NCBI RefSeq assembly: GCF_001273835.1
Contig: NZ_JHEI01000138.1
Span: 62,001 to 126,000, forward strand
Source of the DNA: Leucobacter celer subsp. astrifaciens
Lineage (GTDB): Bacteria > Actinomycetota > Actinomycetes > Actinomycetales > Microbacteriaceae
Direction: 5' to 3'
DNA: 64,000 nt
The position numbers and the translations under genes were made by a program. The notes under the pieces were generated by a model, which was not told the origin of the DNA, did not search any database, and was given only the letters and a program-made list of their open reading frames with translations. Below, piece after piece: positions 8,152-16,419 of the stretch. Within the stretch, counting starts at the first letter, position 1, and the number at the start of each line of letters is the position of its first letter.

Positions 8152-8799
8152 CTAGGCGTGGCGGGCGTCGTCCTGCGGGAAGACGGTGTCGGTGTCACCG
8201 AGCTGCAGCGCGAGCACCGTGGCCTGCGCCGCGTCCTCCAGGTTGAGCGCACGACGATACGCCATGCCGATCGAGTCGGCCACCACGGAGCAGCCGTGGT
8301 GCTGCATGATCACGCAGTCGTGCTCGCGCAGCTGCTCGGCCGCGGTGTCGGCGAGTTCGTCGGTGCCGTTGTGGTAGAACGGCGTGACGCCGATGGACCC
8401 CAGGTAGTAGGCGTGGTCGAGGGTGAGCAGCCGGATCGGCCGCCCGACGCTCGCGAGCACCACGGCGGTGCGGGGGTGCAGGTGCAGCACGCACTCGGCG
8501 TCCGGGCGTGCGCGGTAGGCCCGGTGGTGCAGCTTCCACTCGCTCGAGGGTGCGGTCGTGCCCTCCGCCGGAGACCCGGTCTCGTCGTCGGCGAGGCTCA
8601 GCACCGCGAAGTCGTCGGGTGTGAGACGGTCGAGCCAGGTGCCGCTGCCCGTGACCACGAAGGTGTCGTCCGAGATACGCGCCGAGAGGTTGCCCGCGCT
8701 CGCGAGCACCAGGCCGCGGTCGACGGCGTCGCGCCCGACCTCGATCAGCTCCCGCACCAGACGATCCCGATCCCGCGTCTCTGCTCTCTGCACACTCAC
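8152..8799 (-). CDS. Class II aldolase/adducin family protein
   Basis: A 215-residue zinc aldolase-fold protein of the L-fuculose-phosphate/ribulose-phosphate family. Visible hallmarks are AGNLSAR (residues 36-41, phosphate-binding region), SSEW with a catalytic glutamate near 87, zinc ligands in HLHP (H106, H108) and a late histidine in QHHGC (about 168). Members cleave sugar-phosphates by retro-aldol chemistry or act as epimerases; the substrate is not determinable. The start is GTG 8799, with a TAACGT-like box seven bases upstream, suggesting a leaderless message. It stands alone, convergent with the Nudix gene and in the same direction as dgt. Confidence 0.85.
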   Translation of the reverse strand: MSVQRAETRDRDRLVRELIEVGRDAVDRGLVLASAGNLSARISDDTFVVTGSGTWLDRLTPDDFAVLSLADDETGSPAEGTTAPSSEWKLHHRAYRARPDAECVLHLHPRTAVVLASVGRPIRLLTLDHAYYLGSIGVTPFYHNGTDELADTAAEQLREHDCVIMQHHGCSVVADSIGMAYRRALNLEDAAQATVLALQLGDTDTVFPQDDARHA

Positions 8800-8899
8800 G
8801 TCTCCACGTTACCGCCCCCGGGCGACGCCAGTGGTCGCCGCCGGGCCGGAGCGACAGCCGCCGGCGTCATCGGCGCGGAGAACACGACGGGGAGCGGGC

Positions 8900-10540
8900 T
8901 CAGACCGCGCCCGTGAGCGCGCGATGCGTCGACACCGCCTGCTGGTCGCTCAGCGAGGCCACATAGTCGAGGATCGCCCGGGCTCGGCCCTGCCGGCGCA
9001 GGCCGGCATCGCTCGCGTCTCCGATCAGCAGCTCGGGCCGCTCCCGGCGCAGCGCGAAGCTCGCGCTGGTCGCCTCGTCGACCCATTCCAGCAGCCGTCG
9101 CGGCGCCCGTCCGGAATCCACCGGGTCGCTCAGCCACTCGTCGAAGCCGAGGACCAGCTGCTCCACCACCCGCGCCTGGCCCCGCTGCGTCTGGCCCAGG
9201 TCGGGTCGTTCCAGCACGAAGTGGGCGTGCACGAACTTCAGCACCATCACCTCGTGCCAGGCCTGCCGGTCCAGCCGGACGTGTCCGCCCCGCACGTTCG
9301 GGTGCTCCTCGACCACGATCGAGGTGCGCAGATGCTCGATCCACCGCCGGGTGAAGCTCGACACCGCGCGCTCGCTGTCGATGCCGCCGTCGTAGGGGGC
9401 CGCGAGCAGCGCCTCCCCCACCTCGGCGCTCACGCGCCGCACCGCCGCCGCGAACGCGTCGCGGTCGGCGATCCACGCGTCCTTCCGATGCAGCCGCCGC
9501 CACAGCAGCTCGAGAGAGCGCCCCGGGGCCCGCCAGGACGCGACGAGCTCGCCGATCTCCTCGGCCGCGAACGTCTCCGAGTGCTCGAGCCAGGCCCGCA
9601 GCTCGCCCGACACGGCCGCCTGCTGCAGCACTCCCGCCCGGGTGAAGTCGTCGAGGTCGTGCACCGCGTACGCGATGTCGTCGGCGAGATCCATGACGGC
9701 GCACTCCACCGTCTGCAGGCCGGAGCCGATGCTCGGGAAGGCGGCGAGCGCCTGCTCCATATCGGTCGCCTCGAGCGCGTAGGCCGAGAACTTCTCGGCG
9801 CCCTCGACCGCGTCGGTGCCGACGCCGCGCGGGCGATCCTGAGCCGCCAGCTGCTCCGCGGTCACGCCGATCCACGCCGAGCGCGTCCAGGGGTACTTGA
9901 GGGTGGCCGCGCGGGTGGCCGCGGTGAGGTTGAGGCCGGGGAAGTCGCGGCCCAGGGTGTCGAGCTGGGTGAGGATGCGGAAGCTCTGGGCGTTGCCCTC
10001 GAAGCCCTCGGCAAGGCCGAGCCGTTCGCGCGCCACCCGATCCAGCACCCGCTCGCCGAGATGCCCGAACGGCGGGTGCCCGAGGTCGTGCGCGTGGGCC
10101 GCAGACTGCGCGACGATCGTGTCGCACCCCCCGAGCCGGGCCACGACGGCGCCGGTCCGGTCGTCCTCGCCCCGCTCCCCCCGCAGGAACGCGGCGTGCC
10201 TCGCCTCGTGGCCCGCGAGCTGCGCGGCGATGACCCGCGCCACGGCGCTCACCTTGAGCGAGTGGGTGAGGCGGTTGTGCATCACCGGCCCCACGCCGGA
10301 CTGCGGCACGACCTGGGTCACGTCCGAGAGCCGGGCGAAGTAGGAGGAGAAGCGGATGCGCTCGAGATCGATGCGGTACTCCTGCGGGCTGCGGGTGCCG
10401 GCCGCCCGGCCCAGGGAGTCGTCGATCGCGGCCGAGCGGTGCTGAGAGGAGACGTGCTCGACGTACCGGCGCGCCTCGCGCGGATCGCTCCCCTGCGCCT
10501 CGCGCGCTTCCCCCTGGTCCTCCTGCGCCTGTGCGGTCAT
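8900..10540 (-). CDS. dgt: Deoxyguanosinetriphosphate triphosphohydrolase (dGTPase)
   Basis: A 546-residue HD-superfamily dNTP triphosphohydrolase that would convert dGTP (and perhaps other dNTPs) to deoxynucleoside and triphosphate, helping to set dNTP pools. Metal-site residues are seen as NRLTHSLKV (H93) and AHDLGHPPFGH (H151-D152). The N-terminal SPQEYRIDLERIRFSSYFARL is the usual dGTPase lead-in. ATG 10540 is preferred; a TTG four codons upstream is possible but a TTGAAT box fits leaderless initiation at the ATG. A 100-bp gap separates it from the downstream aldolase gene. Confidence 0.9.
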   Translation of the reverse strand: MTAQAQEDQGEAREAQGSDPREARRYVEHVSSQHRSAAIDDSLGRAAGTRSPQEYRIDLERIRFSSYFARLSDVTQVVPQSGVGPVMHNRLTHSLKVSAVARVIAAQLAGHEARHAAFLRGERGEDDRTGAVVARLGGCDTIVAQSAAHAHDLGHPPFGHLGERVLDRVARERLGLAEGFEGNAQSFRILTQLDTLGRDFPGLNLTAATRAATLKYPWTRSAWIGVTAEQLAAQDRPRGVGTDAVEGAEKFSAYALEATDMEQALAAFPSIGSGLQTVECAVMDLADDIAYAVHDLDDFTRAGVLQQAAVSGELRAWLEHSETFAAEEIGELVASWRAPGRSLELLWRRLHRKDAWIADRDAFAAAVRRVSAEVGEALLAAPYDGGIDSERAVSSFTRRWIEHLRTSIVVEEHPNVRGGHVRLDRQAWHEVMVLKFVHAHFVLERPDLGQTQRGQARVVEQLVLGFDEWLSDPVDSGRAPRRLLEWVDEATSASFALRRERPELLIGDASDAGLRRQGRARAILDYVASLSDQQAVSTHRALTGAV

Positions 10541-10620
10541 GCGCCTATTCAACCATCCGGCGTCCCGGCGGCCCGCTCATCGCGGTGTGTAGTGTGAGAA
10601 ACGGGCGAAGGAGGCCACGC

Positions 10621-11232
10621 ATGAGCGACACGGAGCAGGGCGGCGCCGGGCAGAGCGGCGCCGGCGGGAGCAGCACCGGCCAGGGCGGCAACCGCACCCG
10701 CGCGGAGAGCGTCCCGGCCATCGAGCGCGCGACCGGTCGCGACTGGAGCGGATGGATCGATCTCTTCGAGGCGCAGCGAGCCGGATCGCTCGCGCACGGG
10801 GAGATCGCGCGCATCGCCCGCGCCGCGATGCCGGACGAACTGCAGAATCCGGACTGGTGGGCGCAGGCCACGGCCATCGCCTACGAGCAGCACGCCGGGC
10901 TGCGCGTGCCGGGCCAGTCGTCCGCGGGCGACTTCCGCGTCAGCGCCAGCCGCACGCTGCCGCTCGACCGCGACGCGGCGATCGAAACCTGGGTGGCGGC
11001 CCACGCACAGCGCGCCGAGCACCTCGGGCACGCACCGGGAGCGCCGCGCCCCTCGCGCACCGAGAAGCGCAGCTTCTGGCGATTCTCCCTCGACGGGGCG
11101 GGCAGGGTCGAGATCTCGGCGACCCCCAAGGGCGACAGGACCACGCTCGCCGTGAGCCACGACGGGCTCGCCGACGGCGAGCGCATCGAGGAGTGGCGCG
11201 CGCACTGGAAGGCGCTGCTGGCCGAGCTCTGA
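10621..11232 (+). CDS. Conserved hypothetical protein with DUF4287-like N-terminal segment
   Basis: A 203-residue soluble protein with a Gly/Ser-rich N-terminus, then a segment (ERATGRDWSGWIDLFEAQRA, about residues 37-56) and a QNPDWWAQATAIAYEQHAG helix that resemble actinobacterial DUF4287 and AHSA1-linked proteins. The C-terminal half (FWRFSLDGAGRVEISATPKG ... WRAHWKALL) looks like a START/SRPBCC-type beta-rich piece. A GGAGG lies six bases before the ATG. It is divergent from dgt and upstream of the lipid kinase. No enzymatic residues were recognised and the function is unknown. Confidence 0.7.
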   Translation: MSDTEQGGAGQSGAGGSSTGQGGNRTRAESVPAIERATGRDWSGWIDLFEAQRAGSLAHGEIARIARAAMPDELQNPDWWAQATAIAYEQHAGLRVPGQSSAGDFRVSASRTLPLDRDAAIETWVAAHAQRAEHLGHAPGAPRPSRTEKRSFWRFSLDGAGRVEISATPKGDRTTLAVSHDGLADGERIEEWRAHWKALLAEL

Positions 11233-11301
11233 GCCCGGGTGCGGCACTGCGCACGCCCTCGCTTCGCACGCCCTCGTTGTGCACCTCGCACTGCCGAAAG
11301 A

Positions 11302-11327
11302 CAGACTCGGTTTGTACGCTGAGTCTG
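11302..11327. promoter_or_regulatory. Inverted repeat upstream of the lipid kinase
   Basis: CAGACTC (11302-11308) and GAGTCTG (11321-11327) form a perfect 7-bp dyad with a 12-bp centre containing GGTTTGTACGCT. It sits 20 bases before the start codon and overlaps the ribosome-binding region upstream. It may be an operator or an mRNA hairpin. Confidence 0.4.
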
Positions 11328-11347
11328 AACCGACCGGAGGAGCGAGT

Positions 11348-12331
11348 ATGAGCGGGAAGATCGGGATCGTCTGGAACCCCTCGAAGGTGGAGGAGCGGGA
11401 TCTGCGCAGGGCCGTGGACGGAGCGCTCGGAAGAGTCTTCACCGCGGCGCAGGATCGCCCCGAGTGCCTGTGGTTCGAGACGAGCGAGGACGACCCGGGG
11501 CAGGGCGCCGCCGGTGAGGCGCTCGCCCAGGGCTGCGAGGTGGTGGTCGCGGCCGGCGGCGACGGCACGGTTCGCGCCGTGGCCGAGCGGCTGGGCGGTT
11601 CGGGATCGCCGGAGGCGGAGCTCGGGGTCGTGCCGCTCGGCACCGGCAACCTGCTGGCCCGCAACCTCGGCGTGCCGCTGGGCAACCCCCGTGCGGCCTT
11701 CGAGCGGGTGCTGACGAGCGAGGGATCGCCGCTCGATCTCGGCGAGGTGCGGTTGCGCGCGGCGGGGGACAGAACAGACGGCGACGACACCGCCGAGCAG
11801 CGGCACGGCTTCGTGGTGATGGTCGGCTTCGGCATCGACGCGCAGATGATCGCGGAGACGGACGACGACCTCAAGGCGAAGACCGGCTGGCTGGCCTACG
11901 TCGAGTCGCTCGGACGCGCCGCATCGGGCACCGAGGTCGTCGAGTTCTCGCTGCAGCTGGATGAGCACGAACCGCGCACCGAAGCCGCGCACACGCTGCT
12001 CGTGGCGAACTGCGGCAGCATCCAGGGCGGGATCACCCTGCTGCCCGACGCTGCGCCCGACGACGGGGAGCTCGACCTGCTCGTGCTGCGCGCCGACGAC
12101 GCCGGAGCCTGGCTCGACACCATGAAGAACATGGTCTGGGACAACGGCCTCAAACGACTCATCACGCGGGCGGGCGCGGCCGAGAGCTCGGGGTCCACCG
12201 CGCACCTGCGCGCCCGCACCGTGAGGGCGGAGCTGCCCGCGCCGCTCGCGTTCGAGGTCGACGGCGACGATGTGGGCGAGGTCGCGGCGTTCGAGGTGCG
12301 GATCCTGCCCGCCGCGCTGCTGGTGCGCTGA
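11348..12331 (+). CDS. Diacylglycerol/lipid kinase family protein (DagK/YegS type)
   Basis: A 327-residue DAGK_cat protein that would phosphorylate diacylglycerol or a related lipid using ATP. GGDGT (residues 70-74) and PLGTGN (96-101) are the nucleotide-binding signatures; the C-terminal half is the beta-sandwich domain typical of YegS/DgkB. ATG 11348 is chosen because GGAGGAG lies just upstream; an upstream frame extension to 11279 would cross the dyad at 11302-11327. No partner genes are adjacent. It could act in phosphatidic acid recycling or on a glycolipid precursor; the substrate is not readable. Confidence 0.85.
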   Translation: MSGKIGIVWNPSKVEERDLRRAVDGALGRVFTAAQDRPECLWFETSEDDPGQGAAGEALAQGCEVVVAAGGDGTVRAVAERLGGSGSPEAELGVVPLGTGNLLARNLGVPLGNPRAAFERVLTSEGSPLDLGEVRLRAAGDRTDGDDTAEQRHGFVVMVGFGIDAQMIAETDDDLKAKTGWLAYVESLGRAASGTEVVEFSLQLDEHEPRTEAAHTLLVANCGSIQGGITLLPDAAPDDGELDLLVLRADDAGAWLDTMKNMVWDNGLKRLITRAGAAESSGSTAHLRARTVRAELPAPLAFEVDGDDVGEVAAFEVRILPAALLVR

Positions 12332-12340
12332 TCCCACCTC

Positions 12341-12470
12341 GGGTTTCGACTCGCTTCGCTCGCTCAACCGGCGATGGCGCCGCCCGCCGGTTGAGCGAGG
12401 AGCGCAGCGACGAGCGCAGCGACGAGCGCCATGCTGAGCGAGCGTAGCGAATCGAAGTGTCGAAACCCCG
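12341..12470. repeat. GGTTGAGCG...GTCGAAAC repeat, facing copies
   Basis: One unit (GGTTTCGACTCGCTTCGCTC onward, ending CAACCGGC) at 12341-12372 faces an expanded reverse-complement unit at 12386-12470 that starts GCCGGTTGAGCGAGG and ends GTCGAAACCCC, with internal AGCGCAGCGACG duplication. Transcribed, it would form a long hairpin. Related units occur at 27640, 29611-29762, 34161-34321, 43656-43731, 46509-46622 and 58793-58868. Confidence 0.85.
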
Positions 12471-12546
12471 AGCCCAGTAGCCGACCCGCCCAGCCTCTTC
12501 ACCCGCGCTTCCAAGCTTCTTCAATGGGGCGGCTGCCATCGTGGAA

Positions 12547-12579
<33 letters not shown>

Positions 12580-12608
12580 ACACCACCGCGCCGCGTCAGG
12601 AGACCATC

Positions 12609-13325
12609 GTGCAGAAGTCCCAGAAGATCCTCATCGGCGCCGGCGCCGGCGTGCTCGCCCTCGCGGCCATCGCGGCCTTCGCCGGCCCGGCCATCTACCG
12701 CGACTTCATCGCGCCGCCCGCGGCCTCGGCTCCCACGCTGAGCAGCGACGAGAACATCCTCCCGGAGGAGACCACGGGCGAGCAGCTCGATCCCGCGGCG
12801 CTCATCGGATCCTGGAACGTGACCGAGGGGTCGGAGGCCGGCTACCGCGTCGACGAGGTGCTGAACGGCACCGACGTCACGGTCACCGGGCGCACCGACC
12901 GGGTCGAGGGTGTGCTCACCATCGGCGCCGAGGGGCTCACTCTCGAGGCCGCCGAGCTGACGGTCGACGTCGCCTCGATCTCCACCGACAGCAACCAGCG
13001 CGACGCCTACTTCCGCGATCAGGCACTGCGCACCGGCGAGTTCCCCACAGCCACCTTCGTGCTCACCGAACCCGTGTCGCTCGAGGAGGCCCCCGACGCC
13101 GGTGCCGTGGTCGAGGCGGAGGTCACCGGCGATCTGACCCTCGCGGGCGCCACCCAGTCCGTCACCGCGACGGTCCAGGTGCGCTCGGACGGCAGCACCG
13201 CCGAGATCGCCGGCACGATCCCCATCACGTTCGCCGATTTCGGGGTCGAGGCGCCGAGCCTCGGCTTCGTCTCGGTCGAGCCGACGGGCTTCGTCGAGTT
13301 CCAGCTCACCGCCGCACGGCAGTAG
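12609..13325 (+). CDS. YceI-family protein, membrane-anchored
   Basis: A 238-residue protein with one N-terminal hydrophobic segment (about residues 7-27) that acts as an uncleaved anchor or signal, then a YceI lipocalin-like domain from about residue 67 (GSWNVTEGSEAGYRVDEVL) to the end, with the typical DYFRDQALRTGEFP-like segment. YceI proteins bind isoprenoid or other hydrophobic molecules outside the cytoplasm. The start is GTG 12609 with AGGAGA just upstream. The SDR gene is convergent 38 bases after the stop. There is no operon partner; the function in this organism is unknown. Confidence 0.85.
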   Translation: MQKSQKILIGAGAGVLALAAIAAFAGPAIYRDFIAPPAASAPTLSSDENILPEETTGEQLDPAALIGSWNVTEGSEAGYRVDEVLNGTDVTVTGRTDRVEGVLTIGAEGLTLEAAELTVDVASISTDSNQRDAYFRDQALRTGEFPTATFVLTEPVSLEEAPDAGAVVEAEVTGDLTLAGATQSVTATVQVRSDGSTAEIAGTIPITFADFGVEAPSLGFVSVEPTGFVEFQLTAARQ

Positions 13326-13363
13326 CCGCCCGGCCGCCCCGCGACGCTGAGCCGACGGCGCTC

Positions 13364-14368
13364 CTACTGCACCGACCAGCCGCCGTCGGAGGGCAGGATC
13401 GCGCCGTTGATGTTCACCCCGTCGTCGCTCAGCAGGAAGGCGATCGACGCGGCGAGGTGCTCGGGTGCGGCAACCGTCGGGATCGCGGACTGGAACGGGC
13501 GCAGCCGCGCGCTGCCCTCTTCCGAGACGTTCGGCGGGAACGGGATCCCGGTCGCGACGCCACCCGGGGCGACGGCGTTGACCCGTAGGCCCTGCTGCGC
13601 GTACATGAAGGCCGCGCTGCGGGTGAGGCCGATCACGCCGTGCTTCGAGACCGTGTAGGCGTTGCCCGAGGCGTTGCCGCGCAGGCCCGCCTCCGAGGAG
13701 ACGTTCACGATCGAACCGCGACCGGACGCGAGCATCACCGGTACGACGGCGCGCGTGAGCTTGAAGACGCCGGTGAGGTTGATGCCGATCACGCGGTCCC
13801 AGATCTGGTCGCTCGTCTCGTGGATGGGCGAGAAATCGTCGTTCACACCGGCGACGTTCGCGAGACCGTCGATGCGCTCGCCGGCCGCCGCGATGATCCG
13901 GTCGATGCCCCCCTGCGTCGTGATGTCGGCTGCAACGGCCACGACGCGGCCCTCCGGAGCGGAGGCCGCGAACTCGGCGAGCCGATCCTCGGAGATGTCG
14001 ACCGCGATCACCCGGCCGCCCTCGCGCACGATGCGGGAGGCGGTGGCTCGTCCGATTCCGCCGGCCGCGCCGGTCACGATCACGGTCTGCCCCTCGAAGC
14101 GGCCGGGCGCGATGCGCTCCTGCCAACCGGTCGGAGCGTCATCCTCGGGGATCTCCCCGTCGTTCACCGCGCGCACCAGATCGTCGACGACCGACTGCGG
14201 CATGCGCCCCTGGCTCATCTCGACGAGCTGCTGCAGCGGGAGCGACCGCACCGGGTCGAGCGAGTTCGCATCGGTGCCCGACTGGGCCAGCAGGTCGCGG
14301 ATCAGTTCCCCGCCCCGCGGATGGTCGAGCCAGTCCCCGATGGAGCTGTTGGCGGTGAGCTTGGACAT
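13364..14368 (-). CDS. SDR oxidoreductase with N-terminal helical extension
   Basis: A 334-residue protein. Residues about 90-334 are a classical short-chain dehydrogenase: TGAAGGIG NAD(P)-binding motif (99-106), acidic residue after strand 2 (AVDIS, suggesting NAD preference), NVAG, catalytic Ser near 224, Y238-x3-K242. Residues 1-85 form a separate, mostly helical segment (GDWLDHPRGGELIRDLL ... MSQGRMPQSVVDDLV) not found in ordinary SDRs. ATG 14368 has AGGAGG upstream. It is divergent from a TetR gene; the 20-bp palindrome between them is probably the regulator site. The substrate is unknown. Confidence 0.85.
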   Translation of the reverse strand: MSKLTANSSIGDWLDHPRGGELIRDLLAQSGTDANSLDPVRSLPLQQLVEMSQGRMPQSVVDDLVRAVNDGEIPEDDAPTGWQERIAPGRFEGQTVIVTGAAGGIGRATASRIVREGGRVIAVDISEDRLAEFAASAPEGRVVAVAADITTQGGIDRIIAAAGERIDGLANVAGVNDDFSPIHETSDQIWDRVIGINLTGVFKLTRAVVPVMLASGRGSIVNVSSEAGLRGNASGNAYTVSKHGVIGLTRSAAFMYAQQGLRVNAVAPGGVATGIPFPPNVSEEGSARLRPFQSAIPTVAAPEHLAASIAFLLSDDGVNINGAILPSDGGWSVQ

Positions 14369-14448
14369 ACGGGCCTCCTGGGTGCGGTGCGCGGCAATGC
14401 GGTATTCCGAGAGCCGCGCGTGCTGCACAGCCTCGACACCGCTCAGCG

Positions 14449-14468
14449 TATCCGACAATTGTCGGATA
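14449..14468. promoter_or_regulatory. Perfect 20-bp operator palindrome
   Basis: TATCCGACAATTGTCGGATA is a perfect even palindrome in the 153-bp region between the divergent SDR and TetR genes, an ideal TetR-dimer site. The TetR start (14522) is preceded by CAGAAT at 14509-14514, so the site lies just upstream of that promoter. Confidence 0.75.
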
Positions 14469-14521
14469 AACCACACCTCGGCGCGTTTTCGCAGCCGACG
14501 CGGCCTGGCAGAATCGTGGGT

Positions 14522-15115
14522 ATGGATCCGAGAGCCGCGCACACCCGTGCACAGCTGCATCGCGCGGTGCTCGAGCTGGCGGCCGAGCGCGAACTCGACG
14601 ACATCTCGATCACGCAGCTCGTCACCCGGGCCGGCGTCAACCGCAGCAGCTTCTACCAGCACTTCTCCGGCAGAGAAGAGCTGCTCGCCAGCGCGCTGGA
14701 GACCGCGGAGGAGGAGGCCGGACGGGTGCGGGTCGCGGTGCATATCCCGGGCTCGGGGCAGGTGCCGCCCGCGCTCGTGCGCTTTCTCACGCACTTCGCC
14801 GAGCACGCCGCGGTCTACCGGCGAGCGCTCGGCCCCGAGGGATCGTCCCTCGTCGCCGCGCGCGTGCGGGCGCGCACCGTCGAGCTGGTGCGCGAGGGCA
14901 TCGAACTCACGCGCGTGCGCCGCAGCGGTCTGCCGCTCGACATCGAGGCGGCCGGGACGGCGGGAGCACTGCTCGGCGTGATCGAGGCGTGGCTGCGCCG
15001 CGACCCGCTCCCCGGGCCGGAGACCGCCGCCGAGTGGATGTGGCGCATCCTCATCGGCGCGGGCACCCCGGAAGACGGCTCGGACGAGGCCCAGGGGCCG
15101 CCGAACGGCAGCTAG
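14522..15115 (+). CDS. TetR/AcrR family regulator
   Basis: A 197-residue regulator with an N-terminal helix-turn-helix (ITQLVTRAGVNRSSFYQHFSGREEL) and an all-helical ligand domain. It is the likely repressor of the divergent SDR gene and of itself through the palindrome at 14449-14468. The start ATG 14522 follows a -10-like CAGAAT by seven bases (leaderless). The stop codon TAG lies inside CAGCTAGCCGT, an 11-bp sequence repeated exactly at 16791-16801; the region beyond it looks inserted. Originally the gene may have converged directly with the rimK-like gene. Confidence 0.85.
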   Translation: MDPRAAHTRAQLHRAVLELAAERELDDISITQLVTRAGVNRSSFYQHFSGREELLASALETAEEEAGRVRVAVHIPGSGQVPPALVRFLTHFAEHAAVYRRALGPEGSSLVAARVRARTVELVREGIELTRVRRSGLPLDIEAAGTAGALLGVIEAWLRRDPLPGPETAAEWMWRILIGAGTPEDGSDEAQGPPNGS

Positions 15116-16367
15116 CCGTACTGACCCGGATCGTTGTTGACGCAGGAGAAGCCTCCGGTGTCGAGTTGGGCTGGGCGGAAGTCTGCCCGGCGGAGGTGAA
15201 CGATGGCGGCGGTTCACTGTGTCGGAGGAGGCGGAGGATCAGGAGTGGAATGACCGCGAGGACGGCCGTGGCTGCGGCGATGAAGGGAAGCACCCGCAAT
15301 CCGCTGTGCAGGGACACGATGCTTCCCAGTCCGGCACCGAGGCCGACGCCGAGATTGAGGACGGTGACGAGAATGCTTCCCGCGAGGGGCCGGAAGCGCT
15401 TGGATGCTACGCGCATCACGTTGGCCTGCAACACGACGGGAAGGATCCCGATCATCACTCCCCACAGGACGGCAAGAAGGATGTACGCCGCCGCCGCATG
15501 AGCGACGCCGGTCGCGGCGAGGGTGACCGCGAGCGCTACGGCCGTCACCGGTAGTGCGCGTGCGGGCCAGCGGTCGCTGATCCGTCCGGCAACCAGCACT
15601 CCCACGACACCGCCGATACCACTGGCCAGCAGCACGCCGGGCACATCACCGGCAGAGATCCCTGCGACGACTCCGCTGACGGGGACGACGAAGGTGAACA
15701 GGGCGTAGAAGCCGACGAGCGCGAAGAACCCTCCGCCGGCGACCCACACCACGGGTATCGCGGATCGATCCCATGTTCCCCGCTCTGGCTCGGCCGCTGC
15801 ATCTCGGCTTGCGGGAACGACCAGCGACACCAGAAGCACGCACAGCGCGCACGCAGCAGCCAACGCGAAGAAGGTCGCCCGCCAACCGACCGCGTGCGCC
15901 AACGCCACCCCGGCGGGCAAACTGACGAGATTCGCCAGTGTCGGGCCGGCCAGCACGATCGACAACGCCCTCCCCACCCGCTCGGGAGGCACGAGCGTCG
16001 CCGCGTACGCGACGGCCACTGCCCAGAACACGCCGTGAGCCGTCGCGCCGACCACACGCGAGACCAGGGCGAGTGCGTATGTCGGTCCCAGCGCAGTCAT
16101 GATATTCGCTGCGACCATGATTCCGAGAGTGACCAGGATCAGGGGTTTGCGTTGCCAGCTCATCGTCATGCGCACGAGTGGAATACTCGTCACCGCGATC
16201 GTCAACGCCCAGAATGTCACGAGCAGACCCGCTGTCGAGTTCGTCACCGACAAAGACGCGCCGAGTTGGTCGAGAACACCCGTCGGCATCATCTCCGTGC
16301 TCACCGTCGTGAAGGTCGCCGCGCTCAACACCAGCAGGGGCCAGACGGAGTTTCTTGATTTCCTCAC
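15051..16367 (-). CDS. MFS transporter (DHA1 drug-efflux type) with chimeric C-terminus
   Basis: A 438-residue 12-helix permease with a TEMMPTGVLDQL first-helix segment typical of DHA1 exporters (AraJ/YdhP type), probably a proton-driven efflux pump. The last transmembrane helix ends near residue 385. The frame then runs through a polar tail, crosses the 11-bp repeat at 15109-15119 and continues about 20 codons antisense to the TetR gene before stopping, so its native stop seems to have been lost. Codon use is less GC-rich than in neighbours, which suggests transfer. It is divergent from a MerR gene with which it shares a promoter region; efflux induced by the MerR ligand is the likely scheme. 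Confidence 0.78.
   Translation of the reverse strand: MRKSRNSVWPLLVLSAATFTTVSTEMMPTGVLDQLGASLSVTNSTAGLLVTFWALTIAVTSIPLVRMTMSWQRKPLILVTLGIMVAANIMTALGPTYALALVSRVVGATAHGVFWAVAVAYAATLVPPERVGRALSIVLAGPTLANLVSLPAGVALAHAVGWRATFFALAAACALCVLLVSLVVPASRDAAAEPERGTWDRSAIPVVWVAGGGFFALVGFYALFTFVVPVSGVVAGISAGDVPGVLLASGIGGVVGVLVAGRISDRWPARALPVTAVALAVTLAATGVAHAAAAYILLAVLWGVMIGILPVVLQANVMRVASKRFRPLAGSILVTVLNLGVGLGAGLGSIVSLHSGLRVLPFIAAATAVLAVIPLLILRLLRHSEPPPSFTSAGQTSAQPNSTPEASPASTTIRVSTASCRSAAPGPRPSRLPGCPRR
15109..15119. repeat. 11-bp direct repeat, left end of MFS-MerR cassette
   Basis: CAGCTAGCCGT here is identical to 16791-16801, and the match ends exactly at 11 bp on both sides. It contains the TetR stop codon. 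The 1,682-bp repeat-to-repeat distance defines the putative insert. Confidence 0.75.
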
Positions 16368-16378
16368 GCCCCGAACCT

Positions 16379-16407
16379 AAACTTTAACGTCAATGTCAAT
16401 GTCAAGG
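16379..16407. promoter_or_regulatory. MerR-type operator/promoter with GTCAAT repeats
   Basis: The region between the divergent MFS and MerR genes reads ACTTTAACGTCAATG followed by TCAATGTCAAGG. On the minus strand this gives CTTGACATTGACATTGACG then TTAAAGT, i.e. a TTGACA -35 and a TAAAGT -10, embedded in an imperfect dyad of the kind bound by MerR proteins. GTCAAT is tandemly repeated. Confidence 0.55.
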
Positions 16408-16419
16408 CCGGAGCGCAAC

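Noticed and set aside
13640-15115. Plus-strand extension of the TetR frame upstream to 13640
   Set aside because: The extension is antisense to the SDR gene and runs through the operator region; the TetR domain itself starts at 14522 with a promoter-like box.
15051-15115. Real overlap of MFS and TetR coding regions by selection
   Set aside because: The MFS tail after the last helix has no family conservation; the overlap is better explained by loss of the MFS stop at the repeat junction.
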